NCBI RefSeq assembly: GCF_035582795.1
Contig: NC_134368.1
Location: 37,997,501 to 38,061,500, forward strand
From: Mycteria americana
Lineage: Eukaryota; Chordata; Aves; Ciconiiformes; Ciconiidae
DNA length: 64,000 nucleotides
Direction of reading: 5' to 3'
The notes under the pieces were generated by a model. That model searched no databases. It saw only the letters and a list, made by a program, of their open reading frames with translations, and had not been told where the DNA came from. The first letter of the stretch is position 1, and each line of letters opens with the position of its first letter. The position numbers and the translations under genes are program-made. This document shows positions 33,301-48,100 of this stretch, one piece after another.

Positions 33301-35390
33301 GTTTGTTTCTACAGTAAGCGCATGGAGATCATTTACACAAACGAGGGAGCTGGCAACAACACAAGAAAAATATTAAACTTATGGCTACTGTGTTATTCAT
33401 TTTATTTATAAGCTAGAGCCTTGACTGCTGATACCATAAGCACAAGCTTGTGGTTTTCTATTTGCTGAATACAGTAAAACAATAAGATAAATGATCTCCA
33501 AGATGCAAACTCCTGATGAGTTTGTAGAAGGGTACTTTCTCTTTTCTTGTCCTCAAATGCAGAACAGTGGCTTAAAAGTGATCAGATTTAATCTAGCCAA
33601 AATTGAAGAAACAAACCCCCTTTCTTAAAGAAAAACACTACAGCTGAAAACAGCCTAGAGAGAATTAAGACAATGTAACCATTCTATAATTCAATAAGAA
33701 CGAATCTGTTGGTAAGAAATGAACGCCCAACGTAGAGCTATGCTTTTATTTAGGTAAGAAGAGTTGCTCGACAAATGCATTTAGCAGATAATGAACAAAG
33801 ATATCAAAACTATCTGTGTTCCACCAAAGACCAGATGAAACATTACTATGCTGAGAAGACAGTGTCATGTGAAAGCCTGCCAGACAACCCAGACGGAGTG
33901 CCATAAAGAACTGTCTGATTGCAAGACCTGATGGCTGTGTATTTAGAAGTTCATAGACTTGTAGATCAGAACGAAACACAAGTTGATTTTAGTCCTAGAA
34001 AAGGAAAGGGGGAAAACCCTAACAAGGCATAGGATACAGAATATTAAAGATTTACAGGACTATTTAATCTTGCTAGTGCTGTGAGCTAGTAGCACAGGGT
34101 AATCCTGTCTTTGATTCCTTACAGGCCGTGCTGGGAAGGTGGCACATCTCCCCACTATAAGGCAACCTTGGGGTGGTACCATTTCTTCCCAGGCTGGATA
34201 CAGCTTGGGCTCAAACCACCAGGCTGTATGCTGGCACAGAAAGAGGCATTGATTATACCAGGGCAACTTTTTCTCCTCCTGGGAAAAGGGTGATGGATCA
34301 TTTCTTAGAGCCCTATACCTTAAAAAACATTTGTTTGTGTAAGAGCAAAACTGAGTAACTATTTTTTAAAAGCAGCAAAAAATATGGCAAGACTACACAA
34401 AAGCCTTCAAAATCGAAGTTTCGTCTTCCATCTGAGAAGGCAGATAAAGCTACATAATTAGTCAGGGAAGGGTCAGTCCCCTTGTCCCTACAGCCTCCAG
34501 AGGATAAACTCCAGCTAAGCTTTTCAGAGACTGCAGAACTTCAACTGCAGAGGGTTTTAGTCTGTGAAAAGAGGTTTGGAGCACATGATAATTAGCAGCT
34601 CACAGCTGAATTTTGCTAGCTGTCAGAGTATTCTTTGCTGTCACTGCATGAAAGTACTCCTGTAGGTCTCCCAAGTCTCCCTAAATGTGTGCTGTAGTCT
34701 GAGTTGTCCACATGGAACTTTTTAATATAGAATTTGGTGGGTATACAACACTTAAAGGCTTACAGCAAATCCCTTTTCCCTGGCAGACCAACACCTGGAC
34801 AGAATGAGAAAATAAAGGTTTTTTTCTTGGACAAAGCAGGGACTGCTTTACTATTTATGCTATACCCAGACCCTTACAATCCAGGGGAATTCAGTGTGCT
34901 GGAAGAATCCATGGGTAGCCTGCTAATCCAAATCCACGTCTTCTTTGTATTCCCAAATCAGTGCTCAAGCGTTCTGGCAGGAGACAGGTCTTTTCTTAAG
35001 ACTCGTCCTTCATCCCTGCTTGTTCACAGTTTTTAAGTCCCAGTGGGAAAACTGTAGAGACACTGGGAGAAAGACAGTAACTGTAATGCAATTGCTTTAA
35101 ACTTAATTGAGGTTCACCTCTGTTTTAAGAAAGCAAATACCAAGAACTGTCCAGTTTACCCAAAATTCAACATGTGCTTAAGTGTTTCAGGACTGACGCT
35201 GTTTCTGAGTTACAGTCTTCATTACTGCTGCTTTCCAGACTGCAGCGTCAGATTTGTATGAATTTCTTACAAAATATTTCTAACCTTTAATTACAGGATA
35301 CTTAATGGTAGGATGCGCTTGTGCTGGCTCTTGTCTCATCCAAACCAGCTGTTCAAGTTGTTAGTCTGTGGGCTCTAGTCTGTTTTCAAC
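33301..35390. other. Intergenic DNA, no gene seen
   Basis: No recognisable exon, RNA gene or repeat. Confidence 0.5.
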
Positions 35391-35760
35391 GGCTGATTTC
35401 TGTCCTGTTACTGCTTTTTTATCTTTTTCAGGTATGTCTTGCTTACCTTCTCAGCTCCCATGGCCTCCTGCCTCCCTCCCCCCAGAACAACCTGCTGGGA
35501 GCTATGTGCATAACACATATGCACTTAACAACACTTTCATTGTCTTTCATTTCAATCCAATTGCAAAGGTCATTTTCTTGGCTCATTGTTCCAGTCCCGT
35601 CACTCCTCTTTTTTGCACAATGCCATTGGCTCCCTTTTCTTCACTGTGTGAAATACAAATGACTTCTCTTTACTTTTCAAGCCATGTCTCATCTACAACA
35701 CCAAGGAGTAGTCTGTCACTGCCATTATATAAATGATGCCAGTCTTTTAAAGCACTCTTG
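35391..35760 (+). mobile_element. L2-like LINE fragment
   Basis: TGCCATTGGCTCCCTTTTCT near 35621 and the following TGTGTGAAATACAAATGACT give CHWLPF then HCVKYK, the HWLPI..RIKYKL motif of L2-clade LINEs. It is preceded by CAGTCCCGTCACTCCTCTTT, as in L2 consensus sequences, and followed by a plausible continuation. The pyrimidine bias extends to about 35960 and may be the rest of the element. Frame lost; ancient. Confidence 0.55.
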
Positions 35761-36085
35761 TACATTCACTTTCATGCTTTCACCCATACTGCTGACTATG
35801 TGTAGCACAAAATCTGTGTAAATACCCCTAAGCCCATCTTCCTCTGCTTTTTCAAGCATCTTGTCTCTGCCCCAAGGTTTCTCAGAGTCGGAGCATAGCT
35901 ACATAACTGTTTTGCTAGACACACTTTTTCATATGAACCGGTATCACATCCTCTTCCTGCTCATCTTCTCTCTGTAAGTCTAGTAATAAAGAATAAGCAC
36001 TTCAGAGTCAAAACAGCCTCTTTGTTTTATGTCTGTACAGTGCAAGCTACAATGAGAGTGGGTTTAGGTGTAATTTTAAAAGCAG

Positions 36086-36135
36086 TAATAATAATAATAA
36101 AAGCAATAATAAAATAATGTAATAATAAAAGCAGA
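36086..36135. repeat. Imperfect (AAT)n microsatellite
   Basis: GTAATAATAATAATAAAAGC followed by a second interrupted AAT run. Confidence 0.85.
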
Positions 36136-39100
36136 GTAAACCAAATTATTTGTCTTGGTTTGTAAGTCTGTAACAAACTTCCGGGAAGTAGCTCCAACAT
36201 AGGATGTTTAGTTTGCCGTACCAAAGTTGCTTAAATCTCTTGATTCCAGGAACAAATTTGCCATAGGGACTAAGAGAGAAGGGGGACCGGGACTGTGCCT
36301 TTTGTGGCAGATGGCTTAGTAGTATTACCGGACTGCACCCTGAGGGGCTGTACTCACCCTGTTTGCCTCACTCGGTGAGAACCATGCTCAGGACGGTGCG
36401 ATGGGGGCACAGTGGTGTTTTTTACAGGTCCCGTACCAGCATCACAATCAAATTCACGCACAATGCTAACTGGACAAATATCTGGCCACATCTGTTTAGA
36501 ATTTTGGTTTTAGAATGAGGCTACATGTGGTTCTGCGCAGTTCTGTTTTATGGAGAGCTAATATAAAATGGCATTTCCCCCCTGATTCTGTTCCTTTTGG
36601 AAATTCTGTTATTTTATCATCTCATGTGTAGGTAGAGAAAAGTGGATATTCTGTTGTAAATTATACCTTCCGAAAAGCAATTGGAAGTGATGAGACTGGA
36701 GCAGAATTTAGGCTAATAACCAGGGTTTGCAATTTAAGATTCTTAGAGACTTAAGACATCGCTGAGAGGTGGACAGAAAGCTAGAAAACTGAGAGATCTA
36801 CACGCTTTCAATATTTAGCAGCTAGAATATCACATTTTCATTCATGACCATAAAGTGCCTGTGTTATTCAGGAAAAATGGGTCTTGTCAAACAACTTTGA
36901 TATTGTTCTCTGGCAAGACTACAAGTACATTTGATAAAGATGACTCTATTGACATAATACACTAGAGTTTATGTAGGGCATTTGTTTTATTCTGCATGGC
37001 AGCCTACGTAAAAGAGATGTATGGGAAGCAAACAAATTAAACCTGTTTTTCTATATGGTTGTTTGCTATGTCACAGCTCCCTGCAATAAGCCTGCCTGCT
37101 TCCTTTCTGTGTTTTCCATGATTTTATTACCTCACAATGCCTCCAGTTTAAAGAGTCTTTGCATAATCTCTAACATCTTGAAGTATTCAGAATACTGAAT
37201 AATGGGTACAGGAACCAAAGCAGTTTGTCAAGGATCTGTCCCTTTCTAGTTACATCCCAAAACTATAAGGTAGACATGTCTTCTCTGTTTTATAAAATAA
37301 GTATTATCAGATTCCTACTTGAATAAAACATATGAATCCATGATGCAAGCATGGAATAAAGCTCATGAACTTCTGATTAAAAATGAGCCCAGTGCAGGGC
37401 ATGACTCAATGCAGTTCACAGCGGATATTTATACCTTTAAAAATATCCAACTATCATTTGCATGCTGTTGGACTAATCGCAAGAGAGTCTATGGATTGAA
37501 TAGTAAAAGGGCGAAAACTACTCTCAAAGCCCTCAGTAAGACTGGAGCCCCAGTCGTGTGAACACACATGGCAGCTGAGAGTAGAGGGCTTCAGTCCCTC
37601 TGCGATGGCAATCAGTCCCTGATGCCATTCACTGGTACTAAGCTATACAAAGTTTAATCTCAGTGATTTCAGTACAATTCTCAGCACAATTCTCAGTAGA
37701 TTTCTTAGTAATTTCTCCTTGCAGGCAATGAAAGGCAAAACTGCTTTTTTTCTAGCACTCAGGAGCAAAAAGCACTGATAATAAAATGTCTCTTTAATTG
37801 TCTAGTAGTTTGGCTAATTAAGGTGACAGACCATGAAGTTTCAGAATATTTATGCTTTTAAAAGGTGGATTATACACTTAATAAACACCTCTAGATATTT
37901 GACTCTTTAGTATTCAGAAAGGCTTGATTCCCAAGCTGCAAACCCTATTAATCATCTGGATGTTAAGTATTGATTCTAGCAGGTACATAGTAAAGAGGCC
38001 TTTGACTTAAGTCGTTCAAATAACGTACACGCTATATGAATAAACCATACACAGACAAAACCTCTCTGACTACAGGTAAGGAAGGCTCCCTCCTTCTTTA
38101 TGTGAAAAAGTCTCAAAGGCTACACATCCATGTCTTTTTAGCCACGAATGTGTAGACAGCTGGGGCTCTGAATATTTGTCTGGTGTGTGTAGGAAACAAG
38201 GCACTAGAGAAATTATTTTGTATAAAATCAGTTCAATTGTCAGCAGTCAAAACATTTCGTTTTCTTCAAAAGTATATTTTGATTGAGACAATGCTGTAAG
38301 AAGACAGGCATTCTTTATCTGACTTTATTAAACGAAAGATTGTGTAATTTGCTATGAGAGAGACAAAATTAAATATACTTTTTAGCAGCTTGTAATCATC
38401 TGATATCTCCTAAAGTAACAAAGTGCAACCTGTATTGTGCTTAAGAAAGTTTCTTGGGATTATGAATACGGCTGTAACAAGCAACTAGTGTTATCACCAG
38501 AGATTTTAAGTGAAGGCTTTACTGTGATGGACTTGTCTGACTTGGATAACAAACTCTTTTAGTATTTCAGCCCATAAATCCTGAAGAGAAAGATACTGTT
38601 CTCTTAGGTCACTGACAAACTAAAAGAGAATCTTTGTTTGCAGAGCTCCACAGAGTTAACACAGTACTAGTTAATGATTTCACCATGGTAATTACTTTCT
38701 AGGGTCTGTCAATCAGGCAATTTTAATGCATTCAGCATGGGCTGCATTGATTTTGTGCAGTACTACTATTTTACCTGGTTTCATGCTCTTCGTGTCAATC
38801 TGTCTATAACAAGTTCTGAATCTATGGACCAATTTCTTCCAAGTTTGAGAAAAAAATTGTTTTTAAATATCAAAACCAGTTGGAATCATGCAAGTTTTGT
38901 GAATATTGACAGGTGGGTAGAGAGAAACTCACATGAGGGCTCCCATGGTGCAAAGGTTTTGGAAGGAGCTCAGCTGTTACCATTTCCCTAAGGTATGCTA
39001 GGTGACCAGTTGGTATATGCCTAATTCAGCAATTGCACATCACGTGCTACCTCTCCTCAAGCTCGCAGGTAGGGGACGAGGTGGACTAAAGAGTACCTGC

Positions 39101-42100
39101 AAATGTTAGTTGTGTATTTTTAAAGGTACACTTATCCACTGTGAACTTGATTTAGTCCTGCCCTGCACTAAATTAGCAGTTCATGAGCTTTATATCATGG
39201 TTGCATCACCGATTCATATGTGCTTTAGTCAAGCAGGCATCTAATAATACCTCTTTTATAAAATAGAGAGAAGGCAGGTCTAACCTTATATTTTGGGGAT
39301 GTAACTAGAAAAGGATAGGTCCTTGACAAACTGCTTTGGTTCCCGTGCCTATTATTTTGGTATTCTGAATACCACAAGACATTAGAGATTATGCAAAGAT
39401 TGGACTTTTTAAAACATGAGTTCATTGAGTATGCTTGCCAATGTTTGTAAAGGACTCTGGCACCCAGTTGGAGTGCTGACATTGGTTTCAATTAGCGTGT
39501 GATGAGTCCCTTTGTCGTTGAAAGCATCATATTTAATGGTATAAATAGACAGAGCAACTGGCTAATAAAATGTAAAGTGAAATAAAATTGGTTTTAATAT
39601 GTTTGTAGGAGCTGGGTCATGACTTTTTTCAGCACAACAGTTGGAGTCACAGCTTGGAGAAACTTGAGAACATCTGTTATTTCTGTTGAAAAATACAAGT
39701 ACATTGAGTAACTCACACCTTTGAAATTCCTTTGTGGGGGTGGAAGACAACTCTCCAACACAAACCCAATTTACTCGGGATTTGGAGAACATGTGACTGG
39801 TTCATCCTTTAGGTCTCTCATAATTCAGACACAAATGTTCTTTGGAGGGAAGCTTTGAAAAGGTTTTTTCCTGTGTGACTAATCAGTGAGGTTAGTTGAT
39901 TCCAGAAGGAAAGGCTAAAATGTCTTACAAATTTGCAATACATAGCAGTTAATTTTGCACATAAGCTTATTTAGTTTGTAAAATACATGAAGTTGCTGTC
40001 TTTAAAAAAGCCAGAAGAAATCTAGTTACAACTGAACTGTGATCCAAGACTAAATTTCTTTTGTACATCTTAAATGCAACTATCTTACTATATTTTTTGT
40101 AGTAGATTTTTAGAAATCTATTTTCTTCTGTAACAAGCCCTAGGGGTAAGGAAAAAATCAGCAGGAGCTGAAAACATTTCTTATCATCCATACACCTATC
40201 ATGTGCACATACATGTTACACCCCTGGGCATATACATCACAACACATAATTGAAAAATGTTCTCTTTTTTATGCTTGAAATTCTTTGTTGGGACTGAGGT
40301 TTGGGGTTTTTTTTTGACCTATAAATATGTATCCTTTGTGCCAGCACACACCAAGGACTCCATGTTTTACAAACACACTCACATCCTCCATCGACCCCTC
40401 AACTAGCATTGGTTAAGAGGCTTGTTTTCTGGGCTCATGAAAAGGGTCTGAGTGACAGCCATTTGAGAATGAAGATTCCTGGACAGGCTGATGTGCCCAA
40501 AATACCAAGGAGAGCATATTACTTTTCATAGCAGACATACTAGTCTTCATAGCAGACAGCGTCTAGTAAATAAGGATGGGGGCAGAGAGAAGGCAGCAGT
40601 AATGTGGAGAGACGTGGTAGTAGTGGTAAGAGCATGGAGCGTAGAAGAAATATCTTTGGGTGTGAGAGGAGGTGAGGGTAGGAAACAGAAAACCATAACA
40701 AGGCTGTGGACTGGAAGCAAATAATGAGCACAAGTGGGAAGGGGGGGCTCTATGAAAGAAACAGTTCTGTGCCTTATTCCCATTTGCGTCTCTAGACTAG
40801 GTGTCTGTTTAGGCGACGTCTCCCGTGACATACCGGTTTTCCTGCAAGTAGTGTATAATGTAACAGTTTTAGCAGATGGGAAGCTGCAATCCCCCTTGGG
40901 AAAGTTAATCCATTGAATAGAACGTGGTAGTTGATCAATAACTCCCCAGAAACCCTACAACAATTCACAGAGGAAAAGTTTAGTTATAGATTAACCCCAA
41001 ATGAGGGGTTTTGATTGGTTAGGCAAACTTAACATCAGTTCAGTTTAACTCAAAATAACATATTTTGTTCTACTTTTCCTAACAGAATAGAAACATTTCA
41101 GGAAAACTGTGATTTGGACACTTCATTTTCCAGGGGAAAAAAAACCATTTTGTAGAGCTTTCCTGACTACCTCTAAATCAAACAAAAGTGTGTGTAATTT
41201 AGATTAAGTTTAGTACAAATGAGAAAATGACAGATAACTTAGGGTTTTCTTCATTTTTCATGGTTTTTTCCTCCTTTTCTAGCTCCTGTTTCTTTTGTGT
41301 AGCTTTGTGAATTTTCCTGGTGATTTTAATTTCTTCTGCATGTGCAACATCAGTATGTATCCTGGTTTTCCCTCTCCTGCAACAATCCATGTTTCTCTCT
41401 CACGTCTTCTTCATGCTTTTTGCTTATTCTCTTCCTGTACCTCCCTGTGACGTCCTGTCAGTCTCCCTCATTTCTATGCATCTTTTCTTCTCTGTGTTCA
41501 TCTTTCTCTTTCCTCTTCACCAAATTCACCAAAAGCACTATCTCACGTGCTGTTCTAAAGTTATTTTAAACTGCAATTCCTGTCTGCCATTAACTTCTCA
41601 TTCTCTCTCTCAGAGTCACATACTGAGGTATGTTTTCTCTCACATTCTTAGAAAGCAGGTCCTTCAGTTTCCTTCCCTCTTCACTCCACTCAGCAGAGCC
41701 ATGATTTTATTTTTCTAGATCAAGACTTCTTTGGTTTTTTCCTCAGTTATTTTTCTTGCAACTTCAACTTTGCCCCTAGGAGGAAGAATAAGATAGTAAA
41801 TTTTGCACCTTGGATGGCATTCCTCTCTAAATGAGGAAGGTTATTTCTGTTCTTGATGGTGTTTAGTCATTAACAAAGAGAGTTTGCTTTGCAAATATTT
41901 GTCAATAGTTTAGTTAAATAGTAACAAAAAGTAAACTGATTGCAAATCCAAAATTCCTTCCCCTGTAGTGGTTCAAGTGGTTTAGGTCATAGCTAAAAGG
42001 GAATTTCAGGTTACAGAGTGAAATATTTAAAAGAAGGCTTTTTATGTGTATATGCTGCAAGAACAATTACAAAAAATATTCCTATTAAGAAGTACGTGTT

Positions 42101-45100
42101 AGAACTAGAAAATAAAAGTTATGTTACCTCATTAATACTTTAAAATATATTAAAACTAACTGAAAGAATACACACATTAAACTTCAGACAATACAAAGCT
42201 TATTTTTCCCCAGAGAAAAAGAGATCATGGCCAGAGTACAAGACTAGAGATAATTAGAGATTTGTTTCTTCTCTACCTCCCAAGGTAAGGCTTAATCCTA
42301 CAGTAATCTCTTTATTGAGAGCCAAATGTTAGTCAAGGAGCCTGCTGCACAGATTTGAAACTAGCATTTAGTCCATATTTTCAGTATTTGGGAAGGAGCT
42401 AGCCTATGAATTTATAGTCTGCATTGTTTTAAAGAGGTATCTTGATATATTTTTTATTTTATCCTGCACTGTAATGCATTGGCATGGCTTCATGATACAT
42501 TTACTAGCTTACATTGTGATATAGAGTGAGACTTCTCATTCATGACCAGTAAACCTCCAGAGCCCTTCTGGCTTTTAGCACAGAAAAGGGGTTTGTATTG
42601 GGCATACAATGAATGGCACACTCTGTGAATGTGCATAAACCGATTATCCCAGAACAGTTTTGCCTTTGAGCATTTCAGCATCATGTTGCCCCATTGTCAA
42701 GTGTGCTTTAAGGATAAATGCCCAACGAACTTGAGGTTCATTCAAGTGGGGAAGATGTTAAGCAAACTGGCCTTCTGTCTTTTTTATTTCCAAACTGTGG
42801 TTTGTAGCCTTGCTCTAAACTGGTTGGCTCTTCTAATTGCCAGGTTAGATGGGAAAGAGAAAAGTAGCAAAGAGAGAAAAATACCTGCGGAGGTTAGGTT
42901 TTTTTAGAAAAGGCCTAAAGGTTAGATTCACAAATGGATTTAAGTGGTATTTATGTATGTGAGGTTAAAATTTACACTCTGCTGCAATTTTGCATTGAAG
43001 GATCTGTAGTCCAGGGGTCCCTGCTTCTCCGATACTAAAGTTCCCACATAGCATGTGCCGTGTCCAGGGGTGTCTCAGACTTGGTGGTGCTGGAGAGCTC
43101 TGGGCCTCTCTCATCTATGTAGGTACCATTGAGGTTCACAGATGACGTACGTCCTTCATATATGGAAGTTAATCCAGCCGCCATTCTGCATTTAAGGAGG
43201 ACAGGCTCCATGCAAAACACAGCTATCTCAGGAAGAGGTAGTGGTACTTTTTAGGTGAGGAAATATGGAGAAAGGGATACTCTATAGACCTGGGAGAACA
43301 GTCACAATACTTAATAAAACAACCTGTGGGTGCCTGATTCATACTCAACTGTGTAAACTGGATACCAGACCAGAAAGAGAAGTGGGTGGTCTAAATATGA
43401 GCGTCTCTGGAAGGGATGGATATTCAGTGGGTGTGGGTATCCAGGTGACCCTACGTGACGCTGGCCCATTCCTACACTCTGGCCTGAAGGGTCAGGTAGA
43501 GAAAGGGTAGAGAAAACGCTTCGCTGCTTGGTAGGTTGACATGCTATGGATATTTTTTGTTTGTGCTTAAAATGAAGTTGAGATAGAAAAGTTTTACTTA
43601 TTACCTTAGGCTGGTAAAAAGGCAAGAGTGGCCTATACCCTCCCCTTGTTTACCCAAGGGCTTAATGATTAGAGTGTTCATGCAGACAGTAGGTACACAA
43701 AGTCCATTTCATTCACTGCTTTCAGGAATTTGAAAGGCAATGCTCTAATTGCCAGGCTATAAAGTGTTCTAGTATTCTGCTTACTGAATTCCCTTTAGTG
43801 ACGTTTTGCATGGAATAATTAAATATGCTTTGGATCAGGAAGAGTGAGCGTGTCACTTGCTGGTGAGAGCACTCCCAAATAAAAGGGAAGGTGGGGGGTT
43901 CTGGTTCTTACGAATAATTGGTGTAGGATAGTTGCCAAAAGAGGGACTGAAATCCATGTGTCCTCCCTTGTGCAGATCTAACCACCAGGCTGTAGAGGTT
44001 ACTCTCTTTACATGGAAAAATAGAAAATTGGGCCATTCAGTTGAGTACTCTCACATGGGGTTGAGGGGCAGCTCCTCACTGCTGTTCCTGAACCTGATGA
44101 AGCGTGGTGAGGAGAGGACTTTGTGTTCAGTTTCGCTGCATTAAAGGCAAAGATATCCGTGTTTTGTGGGGGAGGGAAGTGGTTTTGTTTGTTCGTTTGT
44201 AGAAAGTGCTAGTTTGGTAACTCAGGAGTTTCTACAAGAACATACCCATTCACCGAAAACTTCTCCAGGGTAAATGGCATTCCTAGTCAAAAGCGAGTAC
44301 ATGTGTGTGAGTGTACCCGAGCAACTGGGACACGCATTTGAAATCTAAGGGACAGAGATCAAAATCAGTTTGAGTGGAGTCTCTTTGATCTCAGCTGAGC
44401 AACCAAAACTGTTTACTCTTCTGGAGCGAGCCCATCGATCTCATTTTATTCCTGTAGGTTTTTAAAGCGTATGGGTCCATCTCAAAGCAAAACAAAGTAT
44501 TTTTCTGAAACTGCTGCAAATCTTTGTAACGGTGGAAAGCAGCTTGTTTCCCGCCTTCTTCCGAGTAAAAAGCGAGCCAAAGGCTCCGGAATGTCTTTTG
44601 TACACAACAGGGGTTGAAGCGTGCCCTCTTTTCTCCATAGGGATGGGAAGTTGTTGTGGGATTGACCCAGTGCAGAGGTATAACCCTGAATTAGCAGGAA
44701 GGAAGCTTAATGGAGCCTGAGTACCTAATTAGCCCTCAGCTGTGCCTCAGGGTGTGAAGAACCCGTGGCTGCAGCAGGGGAGGTGGGCAGGAGAGGCCTA
44801 CAGGAGGAGAGAATCTTGCTATGGTGACAGCGCTTGGCTACAGGAAAAACCACAAGATCCACGTGAACTGAAAGAGGAAACAGGGAGCTGGAGGAGCCCA
44901 GGTGGGAGCAGAAACTTAGGTTTATGGTCTGCGCTTTGAGTGAAGGAATTAGATGGGATTAGATGGGAGCTCTGCAGAGAGCTGTGCTGCGAGAGGGGCA
45001 GACCTGCTTGCTCTGCAGGGGTGTTTAGCAAGGGGTGCCAGCGCCGCGGAGGCTGTGCTCCCCTGTGAGGAGAAGTGCCGCAGCAAGGCCTTCCCCAGCA

Positions 45101-48100
45101 CCCTGAGGGAAGCTCTTTTTTTTGTGGTGCTCCTGCTGAAATCCTGACTGGGGCTCCAGTTTGCGCGGTCCAGCAGGATTTGTATGGCAGCGTTGGCGTG
45201 GAAAGTTGTTTGCAGATAGAGATTAGCTTGAACAAAGGGAAATGTCGAGTGGTTCCTTGGAAAGAGGCTGATACCTTTGATGACTTGCCCTGCAAATTAA
45301 CCTTTTCCCTTCCTGAAAAAAGATGTAGCAAAGTCTATGCATGCCTATGGCAGGGCAGGGGGTGCTACAAAGCTTTGGTACCCATGTTTCTGAGACTGCT
45401 TTTTCCAGTTGTTTCCTGGCATTCATAAACAATGTCCTGTCTCTCCCCTTGATGTGAATGTCTGGTGATACCCAGGTGTATTGAATGAGTGCTCATGGGT
45501 TTCTTTCTAATGCTTGAGATGGAGGCTTTGGAAACCTTGCTTTCCAGAAGAGGTACAGGCAGCGTAGCTGACAGACTGGTCATTACCACTGGGAGTTTTT
45601 GACTGTAGGACTTGTTTGCTCCATAGTTCTACCTGAACCTGGAATTTGTGACTTAAAAGGCCTGGTGATATATCCCCCCTATATACCTCATCAGTCAATG
45701 CAAGCAAGGAAGTTTGTTCCCCTCCCTCCCCCTGCCCCCCCCATACTTCTAACTAGCTTCAACCCTCAAGAAGAGGCACAAATGATGCAAGATTTTCTCT
45801 CTTAAGCTAATCAGTTGTATCTATAATGGCATTGTGAAGAAATCTATAGGTTACCTGAGGCCTTTTTGTAGCCATAGAGTTTCCTGCTGGTGATACAGAG
45901 CGTCATATTGGTGTGGTGTAAGAGCTGAATGTTATTGCAAAACTGTTGCACAGGACAGGTCTAAATTCAGGAAATCTGTCTAGGTAATCTCAGGGGCTAC
46001 TGTTTTGAACTTCCAGATTATCTGGTGGAGCTTTACTAGATTGGTCTGTTTCCATTTATAAGTTACTTTGCTTAAAGGCAAAGCATTTAATTGATTTAGA
46101 GAAAATCTATTCCAATCTTGTTTTCAGCGATTGCCTCTTTTGCAAAAACAAAACCGTCTCCGTGTAGCTATGATATGTATTTTGTCTCACCATATAGAGG
46201 TTCTCAGCTGCTTTTCCCCTACTGACTTATAAATGGGAATTTTCTCTCTTTCTTCACCCTCAACGCTTTTAAGTGGCATATATTAGAAATTGTGTTTGGT
46301 TTCTATCACAAAACAGGGCTGAACAAAGAAGCAGAGCGTTCCTCTTCTACCGTGGCAGTGTGTAATATTAAAATGTTAGCTTCTGCTAATTGGCAAACCC
46401 GAGATACTCTAATAAGAAATCCTACTAAAACTGGTTCATTACATCTATTCCTGTTAAACATTAACTTTCAGTTTAAATTACATGCTGGAAACAGTTGTAT
46501 TAGAAACACTTCTGTGATTAAGAAGTTATTAAAAAAGTCACTAAAATCCTCCTTATGCATACTTATGTCATCTTATACTTTTATCAGTGTGTCTTAAGGC
46601 TCTAATGGCACTAGAAATAATGTCTCATAATGCATCTCTCCATAATTCCCACTGGTATGCTGAAAGGTAGTATTAAGAAGATCATTAAGAGCATAGTCTC
46701 TTTATGTTCCCATAAGCTTTCCATTAATTTGCATTTAGCTGTCTAAACGACAGCAAAGTTAATATTTACAGCAAGATAATACGTTACTAATAGAAATGTG
46801 AAGCACACTTATTCCTCCTGGTTATTAATACTACTGTCTGGGCACAGATGTGTTTTCATAGGATTTATTTGCTTGCTGGATATGTGCTAATGACAAGTGC
46901 ACCCAGAATCTTGCTGGACATGCTCAAATTCGTAAGAGCGTTCTGTCCTAAAAACTTGATTATACCCCAAGCCGTGAGGCCCCTCTGTGTTTCCAAACGT
47001 CCCTGTAGAGTGGTGTTGGGAGCAATAGGACGCAGGCTTTACTCTAGATAAACATAATATATGGACTGTAGAGCAACAATTTTGGCTGAGCCTGTTGTGT
47101 ATGTACAGCTCCCTTTTGGGAGGCATGCATGTTCTATGGGTCTAGCAGTGGGTTATAAGGTTGCCACCCATGCACGGTCAAAGTGATTTGTGTTTGCCAG
47201 AGCAATTGAATTAGGCTTTCTGCACATTCAGGCATGCATTGCTATGTTTCATGATTGAAACTGGAAGCATAGATTTGGATGAAATTGCAGGACTCCATAA
47301 GCTGGTACTCCAGGCATGAATCTACTCTGCCTATACTACCAGGCTGCTGCTTTTATTTGCTGGTAGGGAAAGGGACAATGCTATAATCTTTCCAGATGTG
47401 ATGAAATAAATATTTTGTTGGAATAGGACATATTTGCATGTATTTGCTACAGTCTGAAGAGACGTGTTAGCTTCCATCAGACGGAGAGGTAGTAAATTTC
47501 ATTGATTCAACTTGTTTCTCATTGCCAGCAGCCTTCTGTGCCTTACAGATCTGTTTTTACTGAGCCCATTTCTAATGTTCCAAAATTGGAAGCAGTTTTA
47601 AACAACTGTTTGTTTAAAAACTGTCAGAGAGCTGAGGAGAATGAATGTGTTCTTTAACTAGCCCCAGGCTGCCCATCTGATCATGGGCTGTGCTCCTGGT
47701 AAGAACGGGGACCCAACTTAAGAGCAGAGAAAGAAAGTTGAGGCAAGTGTTGTTACTTAGCACAGCATCTACTTTTATTGTGCACTGGTTGGAGCCTCAG
47801 TGCACTTTTGCAATAATATTAAATGTGGCTTTTTCATCAGGCCTGCAGGGAAACTATTACAGAAGGTTTTAATCTTTTTTTGACTGAAAGTCCTTCAGGA
47901 CCAGGCACTACCATTTTGTATGCTGTCATAGCGTGTCTCGCAGCGCTGCTCCATTTGTGCCGAGGATCACTGAGTAGTTGTATAATGAAAGGAAAAACAA
48001 ATGGTGAATGACTCTCAATTGCTTTTGCGTTGTACTAACTGCACTAAGGTATTTGTTTAAATGAAAGCTTTTAGCATAAACAGCTATGCATACAGAAACC

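Noticed and set aside
41330-41720. Pyrimidine-rich tract as a third L2 relic
   Set aside because: Composition is similar to the other relics, but no diagnostic motif could be read.
44819-45331. 170-codon minus-strand open frame
   Set aside because: Lies in a local G+C-rich patch, with no domain I know and no splice-bounded core; likely chance.
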